Positions 9,291 through 18,924 are shown, counted from the first letter of the stretch. The stretch is DNA of 64,000 nt from Pseudomonas hamedanensis (GCF_014268595.2 NZ_CP077091.1:4322001-4386000); one strand, 5' to 3'. A program made the numbers and translations. Notes: generated from the sequence alone by a model not told the origin.

Positions 9291-9596
9291 ATGACCAAGA
9301 ATGGTATGCGTCCGGTCCATCCCGGCGAGATCCTCAAAGAGGAGTATCTGGAGCCTCTGAACCTGACAGCCGCTGCGTTGGCGCGAGCATTGAATGTGTC
9401 TACTCCGACGGTGAACGATATCGTTCTACAGCGCCGAGGCATCAGCGCTGACATGGCTTTAAGACTTTCTATCTGTCTGGACACCACTCCTGAATTTTGG
9501 CTGAACCTGCAATCGACGTACGATCTGCGAAAAGCTGAAATTGAAAGAGGAGCTGCAATCCGTGATCAGGTAGAGCGGCTGGCACATTGCGCATGA
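9291..9596 (+). CDS. graA: HigA/GraA-family antitoxin (XRE helix-turn-helix)
   Basis: The protein is 101 residues. MRPVHPGEILKEEYLEPL is the standard HigA N-terminus. The helix-turn-helix covers TAAALARALNVSTPTVNDIV, and SADMALRLSICLDTTPEFWL is the family's dimer/core signature. It neutralises the toxin encoded 7 nt upstream and represses the operon. The ATG at 9291 is preceded by GAGGTGAG. An upstream in-frame ATG at 9246 would lie inside the toxin gene and is rejected. A clear intrinsic terminator follows ~58 nt after the stop codon. Confidence 0.94.
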   Translation: MTKNGMRPVHPGEILKEEYLEPLNLTAAALARALNVSTPTVNDIVLQRRGISADMALRLSICLDTTPEFWLNLQSTYDLRKAEIERGAAIRDQVERLAHCA

Positions 9597-9653
9597 TTCC
9601 GTATCCGGGCAGTACACCGAGGCTGAAGACCGGCCCGGGGGAGGCACTTTGAG

Positions 9654-9676
9654 GGCGTCTATTCGACGCCTTTTTT
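9654..9676 (+). terminator. Intrinsic terminator of the graTA operon
   Basis: GGCGTC-TATTC-GACGCC stem-loop followed directly by TTTTTT. Confidence 0.85.
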
Positions 9677-9709
9677 ACTAACCAAACTCAATATCCGGGA
9701 ACTGGGCCG

Positions 9710-9970
9710 TTATTCAGCCGGCGGATTCAGCTTCGCTTCCATCTCCGCCACCTTCGCTTCAAGACTCTCAAGCCGTGCACGCGTACGCGCCAGCACCACC
9801 ATCTGACTATCAAACTCTTCCCGGCTGACCAGATCGAGTTTACTGAAGGCGCTTTGCAGCAGCATTTTGAACTGGCTTTCCATTTCGGCTTTCGGCAGCG
9901 GGGTGTCGCCGCTGAAAAGGCGGGAGGCGGTGCCGCTCAGGGCGTCGAGGAAGTCTTTGGGTGCGAGCAT
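9710..9970 (-). CDS. ubiK: UbiK, accessory factor for ubiquinone biosynthesis (BMFP/YqiC family)
   Basis: An 86-residue protein. The N-terminal half starts LAPKDFLDALSGTASRLF. The C-terminal half is a coiled coil (LARTRARLESLEAKVAEME). UbiK forms a trimer that binds lipids and helps the UbiJ-containing Ubi complex during aerobic ubiquinone synthesis. Length and both motifs match the family. The gene is monocistronic here, transcribed away from glnK. Confidence 0.92.
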   Translation of the reverse strand: MLAPKDFLDALSGTASRLFSGDTPLPKAEMESQFKMLLQSAFSKLDLVSREEFDSQMVVLARTRARLESLEAKVAEMEAKLNPPAE

Positions 9971-10038
9971 GGTGAATGTCCTGAAAACAATGGCCGGCAG
10001 TGTATCACGCAGTGTCTATAGTCAATCCCGCAGCCAGA

Positions 10039-10055
10039 TGCACGCTTTTCGCGCA
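10039..10055. promoter_or_regulatory. NtrC-binding site, distal, of glnK-amtB
   Basis: TGCAC-N7-GCGCA, one base away from the TGCAC-N7-GTGCA dyad typical of NtrC. Its centre is 33 bp (three helical turns) from the next dyad and about 142 bp upstream of the predicted sigma54 start site. Confidence 0.72.
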
Positions 10056-10071
10056 AGCGCACGGGCACCCG

Positions 10072-10088
10072 CGCACCGTTGTTGTGCG
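10072..10088. promoter_or_regulatory. NtrC-binding site, proximal, of glnK-amtB
   Basis: CGCAC-N7-GTGCG is a perfect dyad of NtrC geometry, centred about 109 bp upstream of the predicted start site. The spacing of the two sites matches the classical glnA enhancer (about -108 and -140). Confidence 0.75.
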
Positions 10089-10141
10089 TAACCGCAGTGC
10101 CTTCGGCACGGCACTGCGTGCGACAGCGGCCAAGGGATTGA

Positions 10142-10702
<561 letters not shown>

Positions 10703-10739
10703 GCGCCGCCACAAACCCAACGCCCCAGGAGAAAACAAT

Positions 10740-12077
10740 ATGACTCTGCGTAAATTCGCAGGGCTAGGCGCCCTGTTGTCCATCGTAATGCCCGGCCTTG
10801 CCATGGCGGCAGACGAAGTGGCCGCGCCAGTCCTCAATTCCGGCGACACGGCCTGGATGCTGACCTCGACAGCCCTCGTGCTGTTCATGACCATTCCGGG
10901 CCTGGCGCTGTTTTACGGCGGTATGGTTCGCTCGAAAAACATTCTTTCCGTGATGATGCAGTGCTTCGCCATTACCGGTCTGATCAGCATTCTCTGGGTC
11001 ATTTATGGCTACAGCATTGCGTTCGACACCACCGGCATGGAGCAGGGCGTCGTCAACTTCAACTCGTTCTTCGGTGGCATGGGCAAGGCGTTCCTCGCTG
11101 GTGTCACGCCTTCGAGCATTACCGGCCCGGCGGCGCTGTTCCCCGAGGCGGTGTTCATTACCTTCCAGATGACCTTTGCGATCATCACCCCGGCGCTGAT
11201 CGTCGGTGCGTTCGCCGAGCGGATGAAATTCTCCGCGATGCTGATCTTCATGGCCATCTGGTTCACCCTGGTTTATGCGCCGATTGCGCACATGGTCTGG
11301 TCCGGTAACGGCGGCCTGATGTGGGACTGGGGCGTGCTCGACTTTGCGGGCGGCACCGTGGTGCACATCAACGCCGGTATCGCCGGTCTGGTCGCGTGCC
11401 TGGTGTTGGGCAAGCGCAAGGGGTTCCCGACCACGCCAATGGCGCCGCACAATCTCGGTTACACCCTGATGGGCGCGGCCATGCTGTGGGTGGGCTGGTT
11501 TGGTTTCAACGCCGGTTCCGCTGCAGCCGCTAACGGCACTGCGGGCATGGCGATGCTGGTGACTCAAATTGCAACTGCCGCTGCGGCACTGGGCTGGATG
11601 TTCGCCGAGTGGGTCACCCACGGCAAACCAAGCGCACTGGGCATTGCCTCGGGTGTGGTTGCCGGTCTGGTAGCGATTACACCGGCCGCCGGTACCGTGG
11701 GCCCGATGGGCGCACTGGTGATTGGTCTGGCTGCAGGCGTGGTGTGCTTCTTCTGCGCCACTACCCTGAAGCGCAAACTCGGTTATGACGATTCCCTGGA
11801 TGCCTTCGGCGTGCACGGCATTGGCGGTATCCTCGGCGCGATCCTCACCGGTGTGTTTGCTGCACCGGCGCTGGGCGGCTTCGGCACCGTGACTGACATC
11901 GGCGCGCAGGTCTGGATTCAGATCAAAGGCGTTGGCTTCACGGTGATCTACACCGCGATCGTCACCTTCGTCATCCTCAAGGTGCTGGACGCTGTCATGG
12001 GTCTGCGCGTAACCGAAGAAGAAGAGTCGGTCGGCCTCGATCTGGCACAACACAACGAGCGCGGCTACAACCTGTAA
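10740..12077 (+). CDS. amtB: Ammonium transporter AmtB
   Basis: The protein is 445 residues from the ATG at 10740, with CCAGGAG as ribosome-binding site. A cleavable signal peptide (ending LAMAADE) precedes eleven membrane segments. Signature stretches are GGMVRSKN, the FAGGTVVHINAGIAGLVAC segment carrying the first pore histidine, and FGVHGIGGILGA carrying the second. It conducts ammonium across the inner membrane and is gated by GlnK encoded just upstream. A strong bidirectional-type terminator ends the operon. Confidence 0.97.
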   Translation: MTLRKFAGLGALLSIVMPGLAMAADEVAAPVLNSGDTAWMLTSTALVLFMTIPGLALFYGGMVRSKNILSVMMQCFAITGLISILWVIYGYSIAFDTTGMEQGVVNFNSFFGGMGKAFLAGVTPSSITGPAALFPEAVFITFQMTFAIITPALIVGAFAERMKFSAMLIFMAIWFTLVYAPIAHMVWSGNGGLMWDWGVLDFAGGTVVHINAGIAGLVACLVLGKRKGFPTTPMAPHNLGYTLMGAAMLWVGWFGFNAGSAAAANGTAGMAMLVTQIATAAAALGWMFAEWVTHGKPSALGIASGVVAGLVAITPAAGTVGPMGALVIGLAAGVVCFFCATTLKRKLGYDDSLDAFGVHGIGGILGAILTGVFAAPALGGFGTVTDIGAQVWIQIKGVGFTVIYTAIVTFVILKVLDAVMGLRVTEEEESVGLDLAQHNERGYNL

Positions 12078-12090
12078 GCTCGCGCAGGAA

Positions 12091-12122
12091 AAAAAATGCC
12101 CGGCTTGCCGGGCATTTTTTTG
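12091..12122 (+). terminator. Intrinsic terminator after amtB
   Basis: An A-tract, ATGCCCGGC-TT-GCCGGGCAT stem, then a run of eight T residues. The flanking A and T tracts would allow it to work from both sides. Confidence 0.93.
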
Positions 12123-12292
12123 CCTGCGATTTGTCAGTCAGAGGGCGGCTGAAAGGATTTTTCTTACGGCTTTTGTCGTCTTTACAGCTGAGGTTTTTCT
12201 GCGGGCAATGGCTTACACCGTTGCAGGAATATTAGGGCCTTTGTTTTTTTTCAGAGCGCGCTAGAATGCGCCCCGAACGAGCGGAGAACTGT

Positions 12293-12718
12293 ATGTGGCA
12301 ACAGACTCTGATAACCCTGCGGGCAAGGCCCCGGGGCTTTCACCTGATAACGGACGAGCTGCTTGCCGGCTTGCCTGAACTCAAGACCTGTCGGGTCGGT
12401 CTGTTGCATTTGTGGCTGCAGCACACCTCGGCGTCGTTGACCATCAACGAGAACGCCGATCCGGCAGTTCGTCGCGACTTCGAACGATTTTTCAATCGTC
12501 TGATCCCACAAGGAACAGACGGCTATGAGCACAACGACGAAGGCCTGGACGACCTCCCGGCGCACTTCAAGGCCAGCGTGCTGGGCTGCCAGATCAGCCT
12601 GCCGGTTTCGGCGGGTCGCCTGGCACTGGGCACCTGGCAAGGCGTTTATCTGGGCGAGCACCGAGATCATGGCGGTGCCCGTAAAGTCCTCGCCACCTTG
12701 CACGGTGAAGGGGCATAA
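12293..12718 (+). CDS. yjbQ: YjbQ family protein (UPF0047)
   Basis: The protein is 141 residues. The signature [20 protein letters not shown] is followed by [12 protein letters not shown] and [14 protein letters not shown], which supply the conserved histidines and acidic residues of the UPF0047 fold. Some databases call the family secondary thiamine-phosphate synthase from weak in vitro activity, and the true role is unsettled. The ATG at 12293 is chosen over one at 12266 because GGAG precedes it and MWQQTLITL aligns with family starts. It sits between amtB and sutA, as in P. aeruginosa as I recall it. Confidence 0.9.
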   Translation: MWQQTLITLRARPRGFHLITDELLAGLPELKTCRVGLLHLWLQHTSASLTINENADPAVRRDFERFFNRLIPQGTDGYEHNDEGLDDLPAHFKASVLGCQISLPVSAGRLALGTWQGVYLGEHRDHGGARKVLATLHGEGA

Positions 12719-12749
12719 GCCGCTGATCAGCAGCGGCGGAAGATTTTTT
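12719..12749 (+). terminator. Likely terminator after yjbQ
   Basis: GCCGCTG-ATCAG-CAGCGGC stem immediately after the stop codon, then GGAAGA and TTTTTT. The gap before the T-run makes it less certain. Confidence 0.5.
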
Positions 12750-12820
12750 AACGGCGGCTTACGACAGTCGCCAAAGCTGGTCTATAACTAATCTGCTTTT
12801 GGCAAGTCATGAGGTAGAAC

Positions 12821-13147
12821 ATGAGCGACGATGATCTGGAAAACGACGACCTCGAAGTAGGCGACGAAGACGAGGCCGAGGAAGGCCTGGAAGCGGCAGC
12901 GGAAGACGTTGCCGAAGACGATAGCGGTGAAGACACGCCGGCCCCGGCTGCCAAAGGCAAAGCCAAGGCTGCGGTATCGGTCGACGATTTGCCGAGTATC
13001 GAGGCCAAGAACAAGGAACGTGACGCCCTGGCCCGGGCCATGGAAGAATTCCTTGCGCGCGGCGGCAAGGTGCAGGAAGTGGAGGCCAATGTGGTCGCCG
13101 ATCCGCCCAAGAAGCCGGACAACAAGTACGGCAGCCGCCCTATCTGA
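12821..13147 (+). CDS. sutA: SutA-like transcriptional regulator of slow growth
   Basis: The protein is 108 residues. The N-terminal ~40 residues are strongly acidic (DDDLENDDLEVGDEDEAEE). A central helix follows (SIEAKNKERDALARAMEEFL), then a basic/proline C-terminus ending KKPDNKYGSRPI. This matches SutA, an RNA-polymerase-binding protein described in P. aeruginosa that raises transcription during slow growth and whose tails are disordered. Position next to yjbQ-amtB-glnK supports the call. A terminator follows. Confidence 0.85.
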   Translation: MSDDDLENDDLEVGDEDEAEEGLEAAAEDVAEDDSGEDTPAPAAKGKAKAAVSVDDLPSIEAKNKERDALARAMEEFLARGGKVQEVEANVVADPPKKPDNKYGSRPI

Positions 13148-13166
13148 GGCGTGTCGCTCGCTTGCT

Positions 13167-13197
13167 GAAAAAGCCCGCCGTCGCTGCGGGCTTTTTC
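13167..13197 (+). terminator. Intrinsic terminator after sutA
   Basis: GAAAAAGCCCGC paired with GCGGGCTTTTTC around a 7-nt loop. Confidence 0.92.
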
Positions 13198-13221
13198 ATG
13201 CCCGCAAAGCCAGCGCAATCT

Positions 13222-13317
13222 CCCTGGTAGGAGTGAGCCTGCTCGCGATAGCGGTGTGTCAGATACATCTAATTGAATGACACACCGCTATCGCGAGCAG
13301 GCTCGCTCCTACAGGGG
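13222..13317. repeat. REP pair (family 1)
   Basis: GGTAGGAGTGAGCCTGCTCG and its inverted partner flank a spacer whose outer part, GATAGCGGTGTGTCA/TGACACACCGCTATC, is itself inverted. The whole element is therefore nearly a perfect hairpin. It lies between convergent sutA and yigB. Confidence 0.92.
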
Positions 13318-13324
13318 ACGTGTG

Positions 13325-14032
13325 TTAATTCGAGGTGGCATTCCAGCGCGAGAGGACGGCAGGCAATTCCATCAAGCTGCGAATCTCGGCATCCGGCAAG
13401 CGCTCTGCCTCCCAGACCTTGCCCGCCGGGTTGAACCACACCGCACGCAAGCCTGCCTGCTGCGCGCCGGCGATGTCATCGCCGGGATGATCGCCGACAT
13501 GCACCGCCGCCTCGGCGCTTACCCCGCCACGCTGCAAGGCCTCGTGAAACAGCCGCGCATCCGGCTTGGCGATGCCGATGTCTTCGGCGCACAAGGTAAA
13601 TTTGAAATAATCCGCCAGCCCCAGCCGGCGCACATCGGCATTGCCGTTGGTGACAACGCCGAGGGCGTAGTGATTGGCGAGACCCTCCAGCAGCGGCTCG
13701 ACCTCGGGGAACACTTCGATCTGATGCCGTGCATGCAAAAACACGTCAAAACCCTTGTCCGCCAGGGCTGACGCCTCGTCGCGCTTATACCCGGCATCTT
13801 CCAGTGCATGAAACAGCACGCGCCGGCGCAGCGCACTGATGCGGTGCTTCAGGCCCGGCTCGCCCGCCAGCACGCGCTCGCGAATCGCCCACAGATGTTC
13901 CACCGGCACCGCGCCCAGATTCGGCGCTTGGTCGCTCAGCCATTCGCGCAGCACGGTTTCGGCGCTGGCGATCACCGGGGCGGTGTCCCAGAGGGTGTCG
14001 TCGAGGTCGAAGGTGATCAACTGAATGCTCAT
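13325..14032 (-). CDS. yigB: HAD-superfamily phosphatase, YigB-like
   Basis: The protein is 235 residues. HAD motif I is DLDDTLWDT with both nucleophile aspartates, motif II is VVTNGNAD, the motif III lysine is in [10 protein letters not shown], and motif IV is [10 protein letters not shown]. In E. coli, YigB dephosphorylates 5-amino-6-(5-phosphoribitylamino)uracil for riboflavin synthesis, and its gene also follows xerC. Synteny supports the same assignment, but HAD specificity cannot be proved from sequence. The start is the ATG at 14032, which overlaps the xerC stop by 4 bp (ATGA). The frame extends further upstream only as an antiframe of xerC. Confidence 0.88.
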   Translation of the reverse strand: MSIQLITFDLDDTLWDTAPVIASAETVLREWLSDQAPNLGAVPVEHLWAIRERVLAGEPGLKHRISALRRRVLFHALEDAGYKRDEASALADKGFDVFLHARHQIEVFPEVEPLLEGLANHYALGVVTNGNADVRRLGLADYFKFTLCAEDIGIAKPDARLFHEALQRGGVSAEAAVHVGDHPGDDIAGAQQAGLRAVWFNPAGKVWEAERLPDAEIRSLMELPAVLSRWNATSN

Positions 14033-14928
14033 GAATCGTCGCCTTTCATGCGTTTGGCCCTTGGGTGGGCGCTGTCGTAGACCGCCGCCAGATGTTGGAA
14101 ATCGAGGTGGGTGTAAATTTGCGTGGTCTTGATGTCGGAGTGGCCGAGCAACTCCTGCACCGCGCGCAGGTCTTGGGAAGACTCGAGCAAATGGCTGGCA
14201 AAGGAGTGCCTGAGCATGTGTGGGTGCAGGTTCTGCCCCAGTTCGCGCTCGCCGGCGAGTTTGACCCGCACCTGAATCGCCCGTGGGCCCAGGCGCCGGC
14301 CTTGCTGGCTGACGAACACGGCGTCGTCGGCCGGGTTGGTCAGAGCGCGCAACGGCAGCCAATGCTCAAGCGCTTCCCGGGCTTTTTTGCCAACGGGCAA
14401 CAGCCGGGTTTTGCTGCCTTTGCCAAGTACCTGGACCATGCCGTCGGCCAGATCCAGTTGATCCAGATTGAGTCCGGTCAGCTCGGACAGGCGTAGCCCC
14501 GAAGAATAGAACAACTCCAGAATCGCCTGATCGCGCCGGGCAAGAAAATCATCCTCGACCGCACCTTCGAGCAGTTGCAGCGCGCGGTCGGTGTCGAGGG
14601 TTTTCGGCAGGCGACGTTCGCCTTTCGGCGGCGCCAGACCCGTGGCCGGATCATGGTCGCAAAGGCCTTCGCGGTTCAGATAGTGATAAAGCCCGCGCAC
14701 CGCTGAGAGCAGGCGGGCGAGGCTGCGCGAGGACTGGCCTTGTGCGTGCAGCCGAGCGATCAGGCTGCGCAGACGCTGGATGTCTAGCGCAGCCCAGCTG
14801 CCGATGTTCTGCTTGATGCACCAGGCGAGGACCTTGTCGAGGTCGCGGCGATACGCCGACAGCGTGTGCGGCGACACCTGGCGCTCACTGCGCAGGTGTT
14901 CGCAGTAAGCGTCCAGTTGCCGTTCCAT
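14029..14928 (-). CDS. xerC: Tyrosine recombinase XerC
   Basis: The protein is 299 residues. The N-terminal SAM-like DNA-binding domain contains [17 protein letters not shown]. The catalytic domain shows the first arginine ([12 protein letters not shown]), lysine (GKGSKTR), HxxR box ([14 protein letters not shown]), second histidine ([10 protein letters not shown]) and nucleophile tyrosine (QIYTHLD). XerC works with XerD at dif to resolve chromosome dimers, under FtsK control. It is translationally coupled to yigB downstream. The DUF484 gene lies 2 nt upstream. Confidence 0.97.
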   Translation of the reverse strand: MERQLDAYCEHLRSERQVSPHTLSAYRRDLDKVLAWCIKQNIGSWAALDIQRLRSLIARLHAQGQSSRSLARLLSAVRGLYHYLNREGLCDHDPATGLAPPKGERRLPKTLDTDRALQLLEGAVEDDFLARRDQAILELFYSSGLRLSELTGLNLDQLDLADGMVQVLGKGSKTRLLPVGKKAREALEHWLPLRALTNPADDAVFVSQQGRRLGPRAIQVRVKLAGERELGQNLHPHMLRHSFASHLLESSQDLRAVQELLGHSDIKTTQIYTHLDFQHLAAVYDSAHPRAKRMKGDDS

Positions 14929-14930
14929 GC

Positions 14931-15656
14931 TCAGCGCACCGAGCGCAGGGAGCTGTTGACCCGTGGCAGCACGCGGCCCATGACCTCGGCGATGTAGCTG
15001 AGGAACAGGGTGCCGACCGAGCTCTTGTAGTGCTGCGGATCACGGCTGGCGATGGCCAGAATGCCATGGATGCCCTGATGGCTGACGGCAACGACCGCCG
15101 TCGAGCCGATCTGCTGGCGCTGTTCTTCGCCAAAGAGGAAATCCAGCTCATGCTCGCGCAGGCTGCCGCTGACGCTTTTGCCTTCGGCGAGCAGGCCGCC
15201 GATGGCGGTTTGCGCGTCGGCATGGGTCACCCAACGGCCGACCGGAGCCGGGTTGTCGCCGAGCAGGATCAGGCTGACAAAAGGCACCTGGAAATCCTGG
15301 CGCAGGCTGTCTTCGACACTGATCACCACGTCCTCCAGGCTCGACGCATCCATCAGCGCGAGAATCAGGCGGCGGGTTTTTTCGAACAGGCGATCATTGT
15401 CACGGGCCACGTCCATGAGGTGCGAAAGGCGATGGCGCATCTCGATGTTACGGTCGCGCAGCAGGGTCATCTGTCGCTCGACCAGCGACACGGTGTCGCC
15501 GCGCCGATGCGGAATGCGCAGGGATGGCAGCAGTTCTTCGTGTTCGACGAAAAAGTCCGGATGAGCCTCCAGGTAGGCGGCAACCGCTGCCGCTTCCAGG
15601 CTTTCGGACGCTGATTCGTCGGTCTGTCGGGCGGGTACCTGAGGCTTGTCGGTCAT
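14931..15656 (-). CDS. DUF484 (YigA-like) GAF-fold protein
   Basis: The protein is 241 residues from the ATG giving MTDKPQV. The longer frame to 15698 would start inside dapF and is rejected. An N-terminal helical part ([23 protein letters not shown]) and a coiled coil lead into a GAF-like domain ([14 protein letters not shown] ... [17 protein letters not shown]). The family always accompanies dapF-xerC and its function is unknown. A role in recombinase or cell-division control is only suggested by context. Confidence 0.9.
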   Translation of the reverse strand: MTDKPQVPARQTDESASESLEAAAVAAYLEAHPDFFVEHEELLPSLRIPHRRGDTVSLVERQMTLLRDRNIEMRHRLSHLMDVARDNDRLFEKTRRLILALMDASSLEDVVISVEDSLRQDFQVPFVSLILLGDNPAPVGRWVTHADAQTAIGGLLAEGKSVSGSLREHELDFLFGEEQRQQIGSTAVVAVSHQGIHGILAIASRDPQHYKSSVGTLFLSYIAEVMGRVLPRVNSSLRSVR

Positions 15657-15669
15657 GATTTTCGCTCGC

Positions 15670-16500
15670 TCAAAGACGCACTTGTCCTTCATATACACGC
15701 ACTGCCGGACCGGTCATCAACACCGGTTGGCCCGGGCCTGCCCACTCGATGGACAGACGCCCGCCAGGCAGGTCGATCAACAGTGGCGAATCCATCCACC
15801 CCTGAGTGATGGCGGCAACCGCGGCGGCACAGGCGCCGGTGCCGCAGGCCTGGGTTTCCCCGGCGCCGCGTTCCCAGACGCGCAATTGCGCACGGTGCCG
15901 ATCGATGACCTGAAGAAACCCGACATTGACCCGCGCCGGGAAGCGCGGATGGTGTTCGATCTTCGGCCCCAGTTCATGCACCGGTGCACTGTTGATGTCG
16001 TCCACGCGAATGACCGCATGGGGATTGCCCATCGACACGGCGGCCAGTTCGACCGTGGTGCCATCGACTTCCAGTTGATAGCTGCTGGCCTGGGCTGGCG
16101 CTTCGAACGGGATATCCGCCGGCACCAGACGCGGCGCGCCCATGTTCACGCCGATCTGGCCGTCGTTACGCACGTCCAGTTCGATGATGCCGCCCTTGGT
16201 CTCGACGCGCATCTGACGTTTGGCGGTCAGGCGTTTGTCGAGCACGAAACGGGCAAAGCAGCGCGCGCCGTTGCCGCACTGCTCCACTTCGGAACCGTCG
16301 GAGTTGAAGATCCGATAGCGGAAATCCACGTCCGGGTTGCTCGGTGCTTCGACAATCAGCAACTGGTCGAAACCGATACCGGTGTGCCGGTCGCCCCATT
16401 GTTTGGCGTGCTTGGGCTGAATGTGCGCGTGCTGGCTGACCAGGTCGAGGACCATGAAATCGTTGCCCAGGCCGTGCATTTTGGTAAAACGCAGCAGCAT
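15670..16500 (-). CDS. dapF: Diaminopimelate epimerase
   Basis: The protein is 276 residues. Both catalytic cysteines are present: Cys75 in QCGNGARCF and the second in [25 protein letters not shown] is the family N-terminus. It interconverts LL- and meso-diaminopimelate for lysine and peptidoglycan. Only 3 nt separate it from lysA upstream and 13 nt from the DUF484 gene downstream, so all are one transcription unit. Confidence 0.98.
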   Translation of the reverse strand: MLLRFTKMHGLGNDFMVLDLVSQHAHIQPKHAKQWGDRHTGIGFDQLLIVEAPSNPDVDFRYRIFNSDGSEVEQCGNGARCFARFVLDKRLTAKRQMRVETKGGIIELDVRNDGQIGVNMGAPRLVPADIPFEAPAQASSYQLEVDGTTVELAAVSMGNPHAVIRVDDINSAPVHELGPKIEHHPRFPARVNVGFLQVIDRHRAQLRVWERGAGETQACGTGACAAAVAAITQGWMDSPLLIDLPGGRLSIEWAGPGQPVLMTGPAVRVYEGQVRL

Positions 16501-16503
16501 GGG

Positions 16504-17751
16504 TTACTCCGGCAGCAGGCTTTCGCCGGCAAACAGCTCGGCCACGGTTTCGCGGCGACGCACTTCAAAAACCTGATCACCATCCACCAGCACTTCGGCG
16601 GCACGGCCGCGAGTGTTGTAGTTGGAACTCATGACGAAACCGTAGGCGCCGGCCGAATGCACCGCCAGCAAGTCGCCTTCTTCCAGCGCCAGCTCGCGGT
16701 CCTTGGCAAGGAAGTCGCCGGTTTCGCAGATCGGGCCGACGATGTCGTAGTGGCGCGCAGCGCTGTCGCGCGGTTTGACCGCCGTGACGTCCATCCAGGC
16801 CTGATACAGCGCCGGGCGGATCAGATCGTTCATCGCCGCGTCGACGATGGCGAAATCCTTGTGTTCGGTGTGCTTGAGGTACTCGACCTGTGTCAGCAGC
16901 ACGCCGCCGTTGGCGACAATGAAGCGGCCCGGTTCGAACACCAGCGCCAGATCGCGACCGTTCAGACGCTCGCGCACGGCTTTGATGTAGTCGGCGGCCA
17001 ATGGCGGCTCTTCATCGCGATAACGCACGCCCAGGCCACCACCGAGATCGATGTGGCGCAGGTGGATGCCGCAGTCGCCGAGGCGATCAACCAGATCGAG
17101 CAAGCGATCCAGTGCATCAATGAACGGCGGCAGCGTGGTCAGTTGCGAACCGATGTGGCAGTCGACTCCGACGACTTCCAGGTTCGGCAGATGCGCGGCA
17201 CGTACGTACACGTCTTCGGCGTCAGCGATGGCGATGCCGAACTTGTTCTCTTTGAGACCGGTGGAAATGTACGGGTGGGTACCGGCATCGACGTCCGGGT
17301 TCACGCGCAGCGAAACCGGGGCGCGAACGCCCAGCTCGGCGGCGACCACTTGCAGGCGCTCGAGCTCGTCGGTGGATTCGACGTTGAAGCAGTGCACGCC
17401 GACTTCCAGCGCACGGCGCATATCGTCACGGGTCTTGCCGACACCGGAGAAGACGATCTTGTCGGCACTGCCGCCAGCGGCCAGAACACGTTCCAGCTCG
17501 CCACGGGAAACAATGTCGAAACCGGCGCCGAGACGGGCCAGGACATTCAGTACGCCGAGGTTGGAGTTGGCTTTGACCGCGAAGCACACCAGGTGTGGCA
17601 TGCCGGCCAGCGCATCGGCATAGGCCAGGTACTGCGCTTCGATGTGTGCGCGCGAGTAGACATAGGTGGGCGTGCCGAAGCGGTCGGCGATGGCGGACAG
17701 TGCCACGCCTTCGGCAAACAGCTCGCCGCCACGGTAGTTAAAAGCGTCCAT
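16504..17751 (-). CDS. lysA: Diaminopimelate decarboxylase
   Basis: The protein is 415 residues with an alanine-racemase-like barrel. The PLP lysine is in [10 protein letters not shown] (~residue 59), HIGSQL and [14 protein letters not shown] bind phosphate, and [13 protein letters not shown] with [14 protein letters not shown] completes the active site across the dimer. It makes lysine from meso-diaminopimelate. AGGGA precedes the ATG and overlaps the stop region of lptM. A long plus-strand frame opposite this gene is a shadow. Confidence 0.98.
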   Translation of the reverse strand: MDAFNYRGGELFAEGVALSAIADRFGTPTYVYSRAHIEAQYLAYADALAGMPHLVCFAVKANSNLGVLNVLARLGAGFDIVSRGELERVLAAGGSADKIVFSGVGKTRDDMRRALEVGVHCFNVESTDELERLQVVAAELGVRAPVSLRVNPDVDAGTHPYISTGLKENKFGIAIADAEDVYVRAAHLPNLEVVGVDCHIGSQLTTLPPFIDALDRLLDLVDRLGDCGIHLRHIDLGGGLGVRYRDEEPPLAADYIKAVRERLNGRDLALVFEPGRFIVANGGVLLTQVEYLKHTEHKDFAIVDAAMNDLIRPALYQAWMDVTAVKPRDSAARHYDIVGPICETGDFLAKDRELALEEGDLLAVHSAGAYGFVMSSNYNTRGRAAEVLVDGDQVFEVRRRETVAELFAGESLLPE

Positions 17752-17760
17752 GGCGATCCC

Positions 17761-17931
17761 TTAATAAACGTCGTGCTTGTGTGCTTTGGACGGTTGTTTC
17801 TGCGAAGACTGGGCTTGTTCGGCCGGGTCTTGACTGTCGTCGGGCAGGTAAAGCGGGCCTTTTTGACCGCAGGCCGATACAAGGCAGGCAACCGCGACGA
17901 GCGCAGCAAGGGACGAGATCAGGCGCTTCAT
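17761..17931 (-). CDS. lptM: Small lipoprotein LptM (LppL/YifL)
   Basis: A 56-residue gene too short for ordinary ORF cut-offs. The product begins [15 protein letters not shown] and has a lipobox LVSAC with the lipidated cysteine at residue 21, followed immediately by the family signature GQKGPLYLP. The remainder is polar ([11 protein letters not shown], ending KHDVY). LptM stabilises the LptD-LptE outer-membrane LPS translocon by mimicking LPS. It lies 9 nt upstream of lysA, the arrangement seen in many gammaproteobacteria. It is the first gene of the lysA-dapF-xerC operon. Confidence 0.95.
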   Translation of the reverse strand: MKRLISSLAALVAVACLVSACGQKGPLYLPDDSQDPAEQAQSSQKQPSKAHKHDVY

Positions 17932-18030
17932 GGCGAAATCCTTGAAAATGCGTTAATTGCGCCGGAGTATACCGGCCACCCGGCAGCTTGCCTATGTGAT
18001 GGCCCTCCCGTCCGGCGGCGCTCGCGCAAA

Positions 18031-18127
18031 CCCCTGTAGGAGTGAGCCTGCTCGCGATTAGGCTCTTTCAATCACATCACCGTCGACTGGACGAATGCAA
18101 TCGCGAGCAGGCTCACTCCTACAGGGG
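18031..18127. repeat. REP pair (family 1)
   Basis: CCCCTGTAGGAGTGAGCCTG and the inverted copy ending CTCCTACAGGGG flank a ~45 nt spacer. It lies between divergent lptM and cyaY, ~110 nt before the cyaY start. Confidence 0.92.
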
Positions 18128-18237
18128 TTGTGTTTGGAGTGGGGCAAGCACCCGGTCGTAATCCTTTGCAATCGGCCGGCAGCGTCCGTATCTTTCGGCT
18201 GCTTGAGCCTGATCAGACATTTTTTGAGGTTGCCGCA

Positions 18238-18570
18238 ATGAGTTTGTCCGAAGCCCGTTTCCACGATCTGGTCGATGAAACCCAGGAAAAACTGGAAGAC
18301 ATCTTTGATGAAAGCGATCTGGACATTGATCTGGAAAGCTCGGCCGGTGTGCTGACCGTCAAATTCGAAAACGGCAGCCAGTTGATCTTCAGTCGCCAGG
18401 AGCCGCTGCGGCAGCTGTGGCTGGCGGCGGTGTCCGGTGGTTTTCACTTCGACTACGACGAAGAAAGCGAGCGCTGGATGTGCGACAAGAGCGAGGAGCA
18501 ATTGGGCGAGATGCTTGAGCGCATCGTCAAACAGCAGGCCGGTGTCGAATTCGATTTCGAGGGCCTGTGA
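18238..18570 (+). CDS. cyaY: Frataxin-like protein CyaY
   Basis: The protein is 110 residues. An acidic first helix (DETQEKLEDIFDESDLDIDL) forms the iron-binding ridge, and strands include GVLTVKFENGSQLIF and QLWLAAVSGGFHFDY, ending FEGL. CyaY regulates iron delivery to the IscS/IscU iron-sulfur machinery. The ATG at 18238 gives the standard family start MSLSEARFHDLVD. Confidence 0.96.
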   Translation: MSLSEARFHDLVDETQEKLEDIFDESDLDIDLESSAGVLTVKFENGSQLIFSRQEPLRQLWLAAVSGGFHFDYDEESERWMCDKSEEQLGEMLERIVKQQAGVEFDFEGL

Positions 18571-18571
18571 G

Positions 18572-18793
18572 TTGCTGACTGACGCCGCTCCTGTTCGGCC
18601 ACCCAAGCCGCTCTACAGCAACGTCAGCCCGGCGGTGCCGTCGCCGTGCAGCGGTGTATGCCGGCTGGATGAGCAGAAGGTTTGCCAGGGCTGTTTCCGT
18701 CATGTCGAAGACATTCGTGAATGGCGCTCGGCTGACGACCAGCGCCGGCGCGTGATCTGCCAGCAGGCTGCGCAACGAAAATCTCAAGCCTGA
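18572..18793 (+). CDS. DUF1289 family small cysteine protein
   Basis: About 73 residues if translation starts at TTG 18572, which overlaps the end region of cyaY. No ATG exists in frame between cyaY and the domain, so a non-ATG start is required, and GTG further in is also possible. The domain reads SPCSGVCRLDEQKVCQGCFR then VEDIREWRSADDQRRRVI. The CxxxC-x(n)-CxxC pattern suggests metal or Fe-S binding, and the family is unnamed functionally. Close linkage to cyaY (iron-sulfur metabolism) is suggestive. Confidence 0.8.
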   Translation: MLTDAAPVRPPKPLYSNVSPAVPSPCSGVCRLDEQKVCQGCFRHVEDIREWRSADDQRRRVICQQAAQRKSQA

Positions 18794-18801
18794 CTCTATC
18801 C

Positions 18802-18898
18802 TGTGGTGAGGGGATTTATCCCCGTTCGGCTGCGCAGCAGTCGTCAGGATTTTTGGAGCCGCTACGCGACTCAACGGGGATAAATCCCCTCGCCACGG
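18802..18898. repeat. Inverted repeat of family 2 (GGGGATTTATCCCC type)
   Basis: GTGGTGAGGGGATTTATCCC and the inverted GGGATAAATCCCCTCGCCAC enclose a ~50 nt variable centre containing CTGCGCAGCAG. It is unrelated in sequence to the GAGCCTGCTCGCGA family. Similar elements occur at 38.4, 51.2 and 52.9 kb. Confidence 0.88.
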
Positions 18899-18924
18899 GG
18901 GTTATATCTACAGCCTGAAAGTGC

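Noticed and set aside
15646..18039. A 797-codon plus-strand frame opposite lptM, lysA and dapF
   Set aside because: Antisense shadow of three certain genes; it also runs through an operon junction without any start signal.
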